The translations under genes were made by a program, and so were the position numbers. A stretch of 46,281 nucleotides of DNA from Mycobacteriales bacterium (GTDB taxonomy: Bacteria > Actinomycetota > Actinomycetes > Mycobacteriales > Mycobacteriaceae): positions 1 through 46,281 of the forward strand of contig JAHABL010000013.1 in the NCBI GenBank assembly GCA_018376445.1. Reading direction: 5' to 3'. Below, in pieces: positions 39,527 to 46,281 of this stretch (positions are counted from its first letter, which is position 1; every line of letters begins with the position of its first letter). Under the pieces are notes generated by a model. It did no database searches, had not been told where the DNA came from, and saw nothing but the letters and a program-made list of their open reading frames with translations.

Positions 39527-39813
39527 CACTCTCAATGCTGGCAAGCGAAGCATACATTCTGGCTGACGGTATCGGCATGGTGGACCCCACCGCTCCCCCA
39601 GTACTAGGCGACAAGGTTGGTCTCATCCTCTCCTGGATCATCTGGGCCGCCGTCATTGCCTGTGTCGTCGGCATGGTCGCAGCAGGCGGCTACCTTGCCT
39701 ACGCAAAAGCCACCGGCTCTGGTGGCGACGCTCAAGCCAAACTGATCGGTGTTCTGATCGGTGCAGCTATTGTCGCTGCCGCAGGAACGATCATTAACAC
39801 TATCGTCTTCTAG
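39523..39813 (+). CDS. VirB2/TrbC-like pilin candidate
   Basis: 96 aa. A short N-terminal segment, then two hydrophobic helices (VGLILSWIIWAAVIACVVGMV, read in parts, and AKLIGVLIGAAIVAAAGTIINTIVF, read in parts) joined by a short loop with GSGGDAQ. Size and two-helix hairpin fit VirB2/TrbC pilins, which in Gram-positives line the channel and not a long pilus. Translation is coupled to 38912, and a similar small gene follows after 7 bp. Confidence 0.7.
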   Translation: MTLSMLASEAYILADGIGMVDPTAPPVLGDKVGLILSWIIWAAVIACVVGMVAAGGYLAYAKATGSGGDAQAKLIGVLIGAAIVAAAGTIINTIVF

Positions 39814-39820
39814 CTGTCCT

Positions 39821-40087
39821 ATGTTGTCCCTCTCTGCTGGAACTATTCCCACCGACCCTCAGCCACTTCCACAAGAAGTGGCAGGACCGCTTTACGCGGT
39901 CTTGAACTGGGGAATGTGGCTCGCCGTCGTTGCACTAGTCGCTGCACTCGTTGTTGCTGGTGCACGGTTCGCTATAGCCCGCCAGCAAGGAGAACCCATC
40001 TTGCAGGACCCCATCATCAAGATCGCTCTGTGCGCTGCTGTCGTTTCATCTGCCAGCGCGATTGCGACCAACTTCCTCACCATGTAA
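39821..40087 (+). CDS. Second pilin-like two-span membrane protein
   Basis: 88 aa from the ATG at 39821; the frame opens earlier, but inside the pilin gene. A Pro-rich start (IPTDPQPLPQEVAGPLY) and two hydrophobic helices (LAVVALVAALVVAGA and IKIALCAAVVSSASAIATN) with a short polar loop (IARQQGEPILQDP). It may be a second pilin subunit or a VirB3-like inner-membrane component. The adjacency and shared size suggest a duplicated pair that diverged. Confidence 0.65.
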   Translation: MLSLSAGTIPTDPQPLPQEVAGPLYAVLNWGMWLAVVALVAALVVAGARFAIARQQGEPILQDPIIKIALCAAVVSSASAIATNFLTM

Positions 40088-40104
40088 AGCCTCTGGAGGC
40101 ACCA

Positions 40105-40737
40105 ATGTTGAAGTTAAAGAACTCTACTGTAGCCCTTGCCGTAGCTGGAGCAGTTGCCCTCGGAACGCTTACGGGCTGCTCACAGGATGGCGGTGTAGAC
40201 CTTACCGCTCTTCCCAAGGACATGAGCTGGAGCTCCTACCAGGGACAACCGGTCCCGGTAAGCAAGGAGGACGGACCGAAGCATACCGAAGGTATCCCCG
40301 CGTGGGGATACTCCCCTACCCCGCAAGGCGCTCTTCTCGCAGCTATTAACGACCAAGTACGAATCGCCTTGGCACCAGACGATGTGTGGGCCATTACAGT
40401 TCGCGGGCTGACTGCTCCCGGTCGCGGTCGTGATGAGTTCGCCACCTTCCGTACGATGCAGTCCATCACCGGCCCTATCAAGTCGAAGGACGCCCGCAAG
40501 TTCCTCGGCTTCCAGATTAAAAACTGGAAGTGGGACAAGGATAAAGAGATCCCTGTGAGCTGTGCCGTCATTCTTGCTCAGAGCCAGAATGGAAAGCTGT
40601 TTTCTTACCCGGTCGCAATGGCCTACCTCAATGGTGAATGGCGCGTCGTCCTTAACGAGTCAGCAGAGCACATTGACGCTTCCCCCTTGAAGAACCTTGA
40701 CGGTTTTACCAAGCTCCCTCAGCCCTCAGGCAAGTAA
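40105..40737 (+). CDS. T4SS lipoprotein with G[YF]xxxxxGAxxAA domain
   Basis: 210 aa from the ATG at 40105 (GGAGG seven bases upstream). Lipobox LTGC follows a clear signal (VALAVAGAVALG). The mature domain has the phrase WGYSPTPQGALLAAIN, shared with the next gene (GGYAHSLQGAALAAIN), so the two are paralogues. It ends in a beta-rich part (VAMAYLNGEWRVVLNES). This domain recurs in actinobacterial T4SS clusters. It probably sits on the outer face of the membrane around the channel, though its role is not known. Confidence 0.72.
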   Translation: MLKLKNSTVALAVAGAVALGTLTGCSQDGGVDLTALPKDMSWSSYQGQPVPVSKEDGPKHTEGIPAWGYSPTPQGALLAAINDQVRIALAPDDVWAITVRGLTAPGRGRDEFATFRTMQSITGPIKSKDARKFLGFQIKNWKWDKDKEIPVSCAVILAQSQNGKLFSYPVAMAYLNGEWRVVLNESAEHIDASPLKNLDGFTKLPQPSGK

Positions 40738-40750
40738 GTAGGTCCCCCTC

Positions 40751-41554
40751 ATGGAGTCGTCCAGCATTCCCGATAAGAAAAAGCGCAACATCATCATTGC
40801 CGTCGGTGTTGTTATCTGCGTCATCATCGCCGTCGTTGCGATTGTCGTCGCTACTGGGCGACGAGATAACTCCTCTACTAACAGCGGTAGCCAGGCTACC
40901 GCTGTACGGGACGTTGACCGCACAAAGCTCCCTCCCGAGTTCGACTATGGCGAGTGGTTGATCTATAAGGGTATGCCGGTGTTCGCTCCAGATGGTGAGA
41001 CCCGTCCTACTCTCCCTCAGCTGGGCAAGCGTACATGGTCTACTCCAAAGCCCTATCAAACGTTTGCTCGCCCCCTCAACCCTATTTTTATCGTGGTTGA
41101 AAAGCAGGCTCTCGTCCAATTGTCTTCAACTGATGGACCTACGAAATCTCGTAATGGTTTCTACGGTGGGTACGCTCATAGCCTGCAGGGCGCTGCTCTT
41201 GCGGCTATTAATAGCGAAGCAAGTATGCTCAGCTGTGGTCCGACGCAGGCTGAAGCAACAAAGCAGTATGCAGGACAATCGCTAACGATCCCGTGTAGCC
41301 ACCCGGAAACACCGTTCCCAACGATTCCGTCTTTTGTTCGACTCCGCGAAGTTCATGGAGATGTGCTGGAGTTTGAACTTGCCTACGACAAAGGCGACCC
41401 TGAACAGCTCAGCGTTGAAAAAGTTGTCGTCGAATGGAAGGACGGCGACTGGCATGCCAGTGCCGGATGGTTCCGAGAAGGACTAAAGACTTCCTACCGC
41501 GAGGACCGAAGCAAATTTAATGGCGACGGCTGGATTCTTTGGAGTGAGATGTGA
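40751..41554 (+). CDS. Membrane-anchored paralogue of the lipoprotein at 40105
   Basis: 267 aa. One N-terminal membrane span (NIIIAVGVVICVIIAVVAIV) with a short cytosolic KKKR tail. The outside domain has GGYAHSLQGAALAAIN and a C-terminal KVVVEWKDGDWHASAGWF, parallel to the lipoprotein upstream. Here the domain is tethered by a transmembrane helix and not by lipid. Its TGA overlaps the GTG start of the VirB6-like gene, coupling their translation. This suggests that it contacts the VirB6 channel. Confidence 0.72.
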   Translation: MESSSIPDKKKRNIIIAVGVVICVIIAVVAIVVATGRRDNSSTNSGSQATAVRDVDRTKLPPEFDYGEWLIYKGMPVFAPDGETRPTLPQLGKRTWSTPKPYQTFARPLNPIFIVVEKQALVQLSSTDGPTKSRNGFYGGYAHSLQGAALAAINSEASMLSCGPTQAEATKQYAGQSLTIPCSHPETPFPTIPSFVRLREVHGDVLEFELAYDKGDPEQLSVEKVVVEWKDGDWHASAGWFREGLKTSYREDRSKFNGDGWILWSEM

Positions 41555-43290
41555 ACAGGGCCGCTAAAGCGGTAGCAGTTCTGTTTGCACTCTTAGCTAT
41601 CGTTTTCTTCCACACCGCCGCTCCGGCGTTTGCTGAACCTGATGAGTCGCCCACCGCGACCGTCACCGCACCCGATAACACTGAGAATCTTCCCGATAAT
41701 GCTGATGATGTTGTTGGCATGAAGACGACTCCACGGATTGCCGATCTGCATAAGAAGATCCTAGAGAAGATCCAGGAGTACCAGGAGCTTGCAACCTCGG
41801 ATAACGCTTATAAACGGGCAAAAGCCGAGTGTATGCTGCCGAAACTGAACCACTCGCTAGAGTTCGTCACTGCTGCGATTAAAGAAGGTCGAGGAGATGA
41901 TGAAGTCAGCGACCCGGTTGGCTTTGATGAGGCGCGCTGCGCAACTGGGTCATCCCTGAGCCACCCGGTTGCTTTCGGGCAGGCGAAGGCAAGCGATTTT
42001 TGGAACGATGCTATCGGCAAGGTTGCGAAAGCTGCCCTTGCCGGTGTTGGCACGATGCTTGAAACTGCGCTGCAGTTATGGGCAAAAACTGACCTCTTCC
42101 CTCAGATGGGTGGTCAGTCTTCGGCAATGATGGGTGTACGTAGCTACACCCTTGAGATCCAGATCATTCTCATGATCGTCGGCATTGTTGCTGCGTCTAT
42201 CAAGCTGGCCATCGAGCGGCAAAAAGCCATTTTGGAGGGAGCAACTGAGGTTGCTGCCATGATGGTCCGCACTGGCATTGCTGCGTTCCTCCTCCCCTCA
42301 GCAGTCCTTCTGCTCCACCATGCCGGAGATGCCTTCTCCTCATGGGTTCTCTATGAGTCTTCGGGCGGGGACGTTGCCGCTGCTCTTTCTAACATCACAA
42401 TGATCTCCCAAGACTCTGTTCTGGGACCTTTCGTGGTGATGTTTATCTCGCTCTTTACTCTTCTGGGTACGTTCGTCCAGATTGTCTCGCTGGTTATCCG
42501 CGAAGCCATCTTGATTATCGTTGTTGCGCTTGCCCCGATTGTGGCGGCAATGAGCGCTACCCCTGGAGGAAAACGGTCGTGGGATAGCGTTATCGCTTTC
42601 ACTTTGTCCGCTCTCGCATTCAAGCCAATCGGCTCTCTTATTTACGCCATCGCATTTTGGCAAAGCGGAGCCAGTGACACTCCTGCACAAGTCACGAGCA
42701 TGGTTCTTCTGGGCCTTGCAGGCTTTATGATGCCGTCTCTCGTGCGCTTGTTTGCCCCAGCCGCATCAATTCTCGCATCGAACTCGGGAGCATCCTTATT
42801 GGTTGCTGGCGCTGCTGCTGGTGCAGTCGGTGCGGCAGGCACCATTGCAGCTGGTGCTGTTGGTGTCGGGGGTAAAGCAATGTCTGCAGGTGGAGCGAAG
42901 ATCGCTTCTGGTGCCGCGATTAATCCCGATGGTGTGCGTCGCCAGGTAGCGTCCGCTTCTTCTGGAGGTGCTGCCGCTGGTGGCGGCGGTGGTTTTAGGA
43001 GCGGTGGCGGAGGTGCCGCTGCTCCTGGTGGATCATTAACTGTTGCCCCTAGCGGGGGTGGTGGGGGCGGTGCCCCCGGTGGTGTTTCTGCTCCTCCCTC
43101 CCAGTCGTCTATGCGACGAGCGAAGATTGGATCCCAGATGCAGAGAGCTGGGCAAGCTGTTCAGCGTGGTTCTCGTGCGGGTAAGCGCGCAACCGATTCC
43201 GCAGCACGCGGTGTTAGCACGGCAGTTCACACCGTTAACCGTCTGGCATCTGGAGCTGTCGGTAGTTACCACGGCCATATTTCGAGGTGA
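41551..43290 (+). CDS. VirB6/TrbL-like polytopic channel protein
   Basis: 579 aa, GTG start. A signal peptide (VAVLFALLAIVFFHTAAPAFAEP, read in parts) and an outside N-terminal part of about 170 residues are followed by five or six membrane spans between about 205 and 440 (IILMIVGIVAASIKLAI, VRTGIAAFLLPSAVLLL, GPFVVMFISLFTLLGTF, LIIVVALAPIVAAM). The long Gly/Ala-rich cytosolic tail ends in basic helices (RRAKIGSQMQRAGQAVQRGS). This is the actinobacterial TrbL/VirB6 layout, forming the inner-membrane channel. It overlaps both neighbouring genes by four bases or nearly so. Confidence 0.85.
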   Translation: MNRAAKAVAVLFALLAIVFFHTAAPAFAEPDESPTATVTAPDNTENLPDNADDVVGMKTTPRIADLHKKILEKIQEYQELATSDNAYKRAKAECMLPKLNHSLEFVTAAIKEGRGDDEVSDPVGFDEARCATGSSLSHPVAFGQAKASDFWNDAIGKVAKAALAGVGTMLETALQLWAKTDLFPQMGGQSSAMMGVRSYTLEIQIILMIVGIVAASIKLAIERQKAILEGATEVAAMMVRTGIAAFLLPSAVLLLHHAGDAFSSWVLYESSGGDVAAALSNITMISQDSVLGPFVVMFISLFTLLGTFVQIVSLVIREAILIIVVALAPIVAAMSATPGGKRSWDSVIAFTLSALAFKPIGSLIYAIAFWQSGASDTPAQVTSMVLLGLAGFMMPSLVRLFAPAASILASNSGASLLVAGAAAGAVGAAGTIAAGAVGVGGKAMSAGGAKIASGAAINPDGVRRQVASASSGGAAAGGGGGFRSGGGGAAAPGGSLTVAPSGGGGGGAPGGVSAPPSQSSMRRAKIGSQMQRAGQAVQRGSRAGKRATDSAARGVSTAVHTVNRLASGAVGSYHGHISR

Positions 43291-43295
43291 CAGGC

Positions 43296-44780
43296 ATGGA
43301 TCAGAGTATTCGACCCCTTTACAGTTCCGGCACTGTTCCTAAAAAAACAGGCTTCTTTGGGCTGAGCCTCAAGGCCTCAATGGTGGCTATGGGCGGCGCA
43401 GTTCTGGCCCTTATCAGTGCTGTTTTTATCGGTCCTAAGGTCGGCCTCGTGCTGGCCATCATCACAGTTGCGTCCATCGCCCCTATGGCGATAACAGTTC
43501 GTGGACGCTCCATCTACGAAATGGCGGAGATACTCATGCAATGGCTTAAGCGAAAGCACAATGGATCAACGGTCTATCGTTCTGGCCCTCACTCCCGCAT
43601 TCCGGGCGGCCTACGGCCTCTCCCCGGTGTGCTCTCGGAGATGACACTCCATGAATGGAGTTCAGATGGCCTTGGTAATCCTTTCGGTATCTTGCACCTC
43701 AAACGCTTCAACGAGTACACAATTGTCCTTGAGTGCCACCCCGGCGGAGACGAAGCACTCACGGTCGATGAGATGAACGTCATGACTGCCGAGTGGGGAC
43801 GCTACATCGCCCAGCTATCTCTGCCCGGAGATATTGTTGCTGCCACCGTTGTGGTCGAAAGCGTCCCTTCCTCTGGTCAACGGCTTTTCTCTGAAGTCGA
43901 ATCGGAGATTGTTCCCACTGCTCCCGACCTTGCTGCAGAAGTGATGTACCAGTCTGCGGAGATCATTCCCTCTGGCCAAACCAGTACATTTGCGCGACTT
44001 TCCATCACGTTTAAAGCGATGAATAACGAGACGCGCCAGGATTGGGAGGCGATGGCTGCCGAGCTGGCTAATCGTCTTCCTGCCTTCTACCGGGATCTCC
44101 TTGGTGCAGGCGTGCAGGCACTCCCGATGTCGGCAGCTGATATTGTCTCCACCGCACACAGGGCATATGTCCCTGAAGCGGAATACGATCTTGAAACCGC
44201 CTCTATCCACCACGAAGACACTGGTCTCACGTGGGACACCTGCGGTCCCACCACCGCAGTAACAGAGTGGGATAAGTACCGGCACGCCGGTGGTGTGAGC
44301 GTCGTCTGGGAAATGACGACCGCTCCCGAATCTGTGTTCACCGATGAGGTCTTACGTCCCCTTCTTGCTCCCCACGATGGTGCCCAGCGGAAGCGCATCG
44401 CGCTGTTCTACCGTCCCGTTAAAGCAGGTGACGCCACTCGTATCGTCGATAAAGAGTACAAAGACTCTCTCACCGCGCTCAATACTGGCAAGGCCGTGAA
44501 GTCCGCTGCCGCTGAAATGCGACTTCAGGCCACCGAGCAAGCTCGTGATGAACAGGTTCGCGGCGCTGGCCTTGCACTCTATTCAATGCTTTTGAGCATT
44601 ACTGAACCGTCAATGGAGACAGTTCCTTCAGCATCAGCCATTCTTGAATCACTCTCGACGCAATCGCGCCTCGGCATTCAGCGAGCCTACGCATTCCAGG
44701 ACATTGCTTTTGCTGCCTCGCTAGGACTGGGCGTTCTTCTACCAGACCATGTTTCGACAAACGCAGTTGGAAAACACTAA
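43296..44780 (+). CDS. SCO6880-family T4SS protein (PrgI-like membrane part + VirB4 N-domain-like part)
   Basis: 494 aa from the ATG at 43296, which has GAGG eight bases upstream; a GTG at 43287 is an alternative. Two N-terminal spans (MVAMGGAVLALISAVFIGP and VGLVLAIITVASIAPMAI) and the following IYEMAEILMQWL are PrgI/VirB3-like. The soluble part (LRPLPGVLSEMTLHEW, YTIVLECHPGGDEALT, FARLSITFKAMN) matches the SCO6880 family that partners a separate VirB4 ATPase in actinobacteria. No P-loop is present; that is supplied by the next gene, whose ATG shares a base with this stop. Confidence 0.85.
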   Translation: MDQSIRPLYSSGTVPKKTGFFGLSLKASMVAMGGAVLALISAVFIGPKVGLVLAIITVASIAPMAITVRGRSIYEMAEILMQWLKRKHNGSTVYRSGPHSRIPGGLRPLPGVLSEMTLHEWSSDGLGNPFGILHLKRFNEYTIVLECHPGGDEALTVDEMNVMTAEWGRYIAQLSLPGDIVAATVVVESVPSSGQRLFSEVESEIVPTAPDLAAEVMYQSAEIIPSGQTSTFARLSITFKAMNNETRQDWEAMAAELANRLPAFYRDLLGAGVQALPMSAADIVSTAHRAYVPEAEYDLETASIHHEDTGLTWDTCGPTTAVTEWDKYRHAGGVSVVWEMTTAPESVFTDEVLRPLLAPHDGAQRKRIALFYRPVKAGDATRIVDKEYKDSLTALNTGKAVKSAAAEMRLQATEQARDEQVRGAGLALYSMLLSITEPSMETVPSASAILESLSTQSRLGIQRAYAFQDIAFAASLGLGVLLPDHVSTNAVGKH

Positions 44781-46281
44781 TGGCGCGCCACGACCAGAAC
44801 GAGAAGAAAACGAAGAAGGTGAAAGCACCTTCCCTCTTCCCCACTCCGCTTAACAAGGGTAACGCTGGCTATATTGGTCCTCACGGAGGACGGCAGACTA
44901 CCTGCCTAGCTCCACGCGAGTACCAGGCCACATCTGTCCATGTGTGCGGGCTCAACCCGTGGATGTGGGGTGCATCTGCACCACAGATCGGGACTCCAAT
45001 CGGACGGCACTGCGTGACCGGCGAGCCTATCTGTTGCGATACCCTGCGATGGTTTGCGGCAGGGCTTATTGCCAACCCTTCGGCCTTCGTCTTGTCTCTC
45101 CCCGGTAAGGGCAAATCGACTCTGATCCGCAAGCTCTTTATCGGGGCTATTGCGCAAGGCCAGGTTCCTATCGTCGCTGGCGATATGAAAGGAGAGTATG
45201 TCACCCTCACCTATCTCATGGATGGGCAGGTTATTACCCTCGGCCATAATCACGGCCACCTGAATCCACTCGGTGCTGGCGCGCTCGGTAGTGCCATCCC
45301 GGTGCTGGAAAAGAACCGTGATCTCCTCGTTGAGCAGGGCAAAGAAAACCTGATTGAGGAGACAAAAGAGCTTGTCCATTCGCGACAATGCACAATGGTG
45401 ACCGCGCTTGTTGAGCTGATCCGTGAAGGACCCGTTTCCGACTTTGAGCACGCCCTCATCTCCGTGGCGCTGCGCGAGCTGCGCACCAGCGGACGATTCT
45501 CGTTCGTGAACCCTCCTCTAGTCAGCGATCTTCGAGAAGAGATTCTGCGAGGTTCGCAAGAACTCTATGACGCTGTTGTTGCACACAGCAAGGAAGAGTA
45601 CGACGAGGCAATCACGCCCTTGTCGCGGTCACTTTTTGCGCTTCTTGACGGCCCTCTTGGTGACGTTTTCGCAGGGCACACGACTACTCATCTTGATCTC
45701 ACCGCACCGGCTATCTGTATTGATGTTTCGCAGGTCGCTCGCGGCGACAAGAAACTCAAGGCAGCAGTAATGCTCACATGCTGGTCTGATGCCTACGGCA
45801 CGATGGAGGCATCACACCTCCTCGCTGATGCTGGTATCGAAGAGCAAAAATACTTCCTCGCCATTCTCGACGAACTCTGGCAGGTGCTTGGTGCTGGCGC
45901 AGGTATGGTCAATCGCATCGACGAACTCACTCGCCTGAACCGCTCAGACGGCACTGGACTTCTCATGATTACCCACACCGGACGCGACCTAGAGTCACTT
46001 CCCAACGAAGTGGACGTCAAGATCGCAAAAGGCTTTATCGAGCGATCCGGCATGGTGATTTGCGGCGGTCTCCCCTCCGGCGAGCTGGAGCGCTTGTCCG
46101 ATGTTCTCCAATTCACCCCTGCTGAGCGGGAGATGATTACGTCCTGGTCAGCAGGCGTCCCTATCCGTGCACACAATGGCGTCAACCCACCCAACATTGG
46201 TCGCGGCAACTTCATGATTAAGATCTCCAAGGACGGTACCCCTGGTATCCCCGTCCACACGGTGCTGACGCCCGTCGAAAT
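44780..46281 (+). CDS. VirB4-like T4SS ATPase (runs through the circular junction)
   Basis: 501 codons in this window plus the tail at 1-169; 523 aa in the circle. Walker A is FVLSLPGKGKSTL (about residues 105-117) and Walker B is YFLAILDELW (about 357-366), followed by GTGLLMITHTGRDLESL. This is the C-terminal, ATP-hydrolysing half of VirB4; the N-terminal half is the SCO6880 protein upstream. It powers assembly and substrate transfer at the inner membrane. The ATG overlaps the upstream stop (TAATG). In the closed circle the gene is intact. Confidence 0.9.
   Translation, partial: MARHDQNEKKTKKVKAPSLFPTPLNKGNAGYIGPHGGRQTTCLAPREYQATSVHVCGLNPWMWGASAPQIGTPIGRHCVTGEPICCDTLRWFAAGLIANPSAFVLSLPGKGKSTLIRKLFIGAIAQGQVPIVAGDMKGEYVTLTYLMDGQVITLGHNHGHLNPLGAGALGSAIPVLEKNRDLLVEQGKENLIEETKELVHSRQCTMVTALVELIREGPVSDFEHALISVALRELRTSGRFSFVNPPLVSDLREEILRGSQELYDAVVAHSKEEYDEAITPLSRSLFALLDGPLGDVFAGHTTTHLDLTAPAICIDVSQVARGDKKLKAAVMLTCWSDAYGTMEASHLLADAGIEEQKYFLAILDELWQVLGAGAGMVNRIDELTRLNRSDGTGLLMITHTGRDLESLPNEVDVKIAKGFIERSGMVICGGLPSGELERLSDVLQFTPAEREMITSWSAGVPIRAHNGVNPPNIGRGNFMIKISKDGTPGIPVHTVLTPVE
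46183..46281. repeat. Terminal direct repeat, right copy (circular overlap)
   Basis: Identical to bases 1-99 with the reading frame preserved; see the left copy. One copy should be removed when the circle is closed. Confidence 0.95.

Overview
The window is one complete circular conjugative plasmid written as a line. Its first 99 bases are repeated exactly as its last 99 bases, so the closed molecule is 46,182 bp and a VirB4-type ATPase gene crosses the junction. The gene set points to an actinobacterium (Actinomycetota): a SCO6880-family T4SS protein, a DUF4913 protein, a peptidoglycan hydrolase with M23, lysozyme-like and NlpC/P60 domains, a TraA-type MobF relaxase, a cutinase-like secreted protein and a DUF6668-like protein. 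I cannot name the genus from the sequence alone.

Layout. (1) 36.7 kb through the junction to 5.3 kb, plus strand: the main conjugation operon. In order it holds a pseudo-cutinase secreted protein, a DUF6668-like protein, two pilin-like small membrane proteins, a lipoprotein and a membrane-anchored relative, VirB6/TrbL, SCO6880, VirB4, the wall hydrolase, a lipoprotein, an unknown soluble protein, the VirD4 coupling protein and DUF4913. (2) 5.3-13.4 kb, minus strand: MobF relaxase-helicase, a 62-aa protein and a single-chain MmeI-type (type IIL) restriction-modification enzyme, packed as one operon. (3) 13.4-14.0 kb: a divergent promoter and oriT candidate region, a small coiled-coil protein and a strong terminator. 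(4) 14.0-22.7 kb: a probable leading region of small, mostly minus-strand genes (ArdC-like antirestriction protein, four HTH paralogues, several unknown acidic proteins, a 45-aa secreted peptide) separated by hairpin-dense non-coding islands. Five near-identical promoters here carry the palindrome TTCCCGATCGGGAA exactly inside the -35/-10 spacer. A serine recombinase lies inside this region. (5) 23.7-29.3 kb: maintenance module with a small membrane protein, Fic toxin and antitoxin-like pair, ParA with a small DNA-binding partner and AT-rich centromere-like repeats, an HTH replication accessory protein, an iteron/DnaA-box origin and a RepA_C-type initiator. (6) 29.3-36.7 kb: two exported proteins (one a thermonuclease), then a three-gene operon headed by a 1,150-aa, almost wholly hydrophobic glycine-zipper protein, followed by a secreted Pro-rich protein and a VirB8-like protein. 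Next come a small HTH regulator and a ParB-like-motif protein on the minus strand.

How it fits together. Two regulons are visible. One uses the palindrome AATGTCGCCGACATT upstream of both the main T4SS operon (four copies) and the glycine-zipper operon (one copy), which ties the latter to conjugation. The other uses TTCCCGATCGGGAA and controls the leading-region genes. If the plus strand is the transferred strand, leaving from an oriT near 13.45 kb, the minus-strand leading genes are all templated by it. The 247-nt imperfect palindrome at 14,469-14,715 and the hairpin islands would then fold in the entering single strand, as expected for single-stranded promoters or priming sites that allow anti-defence genes to be expressed first. 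That last part is inference.
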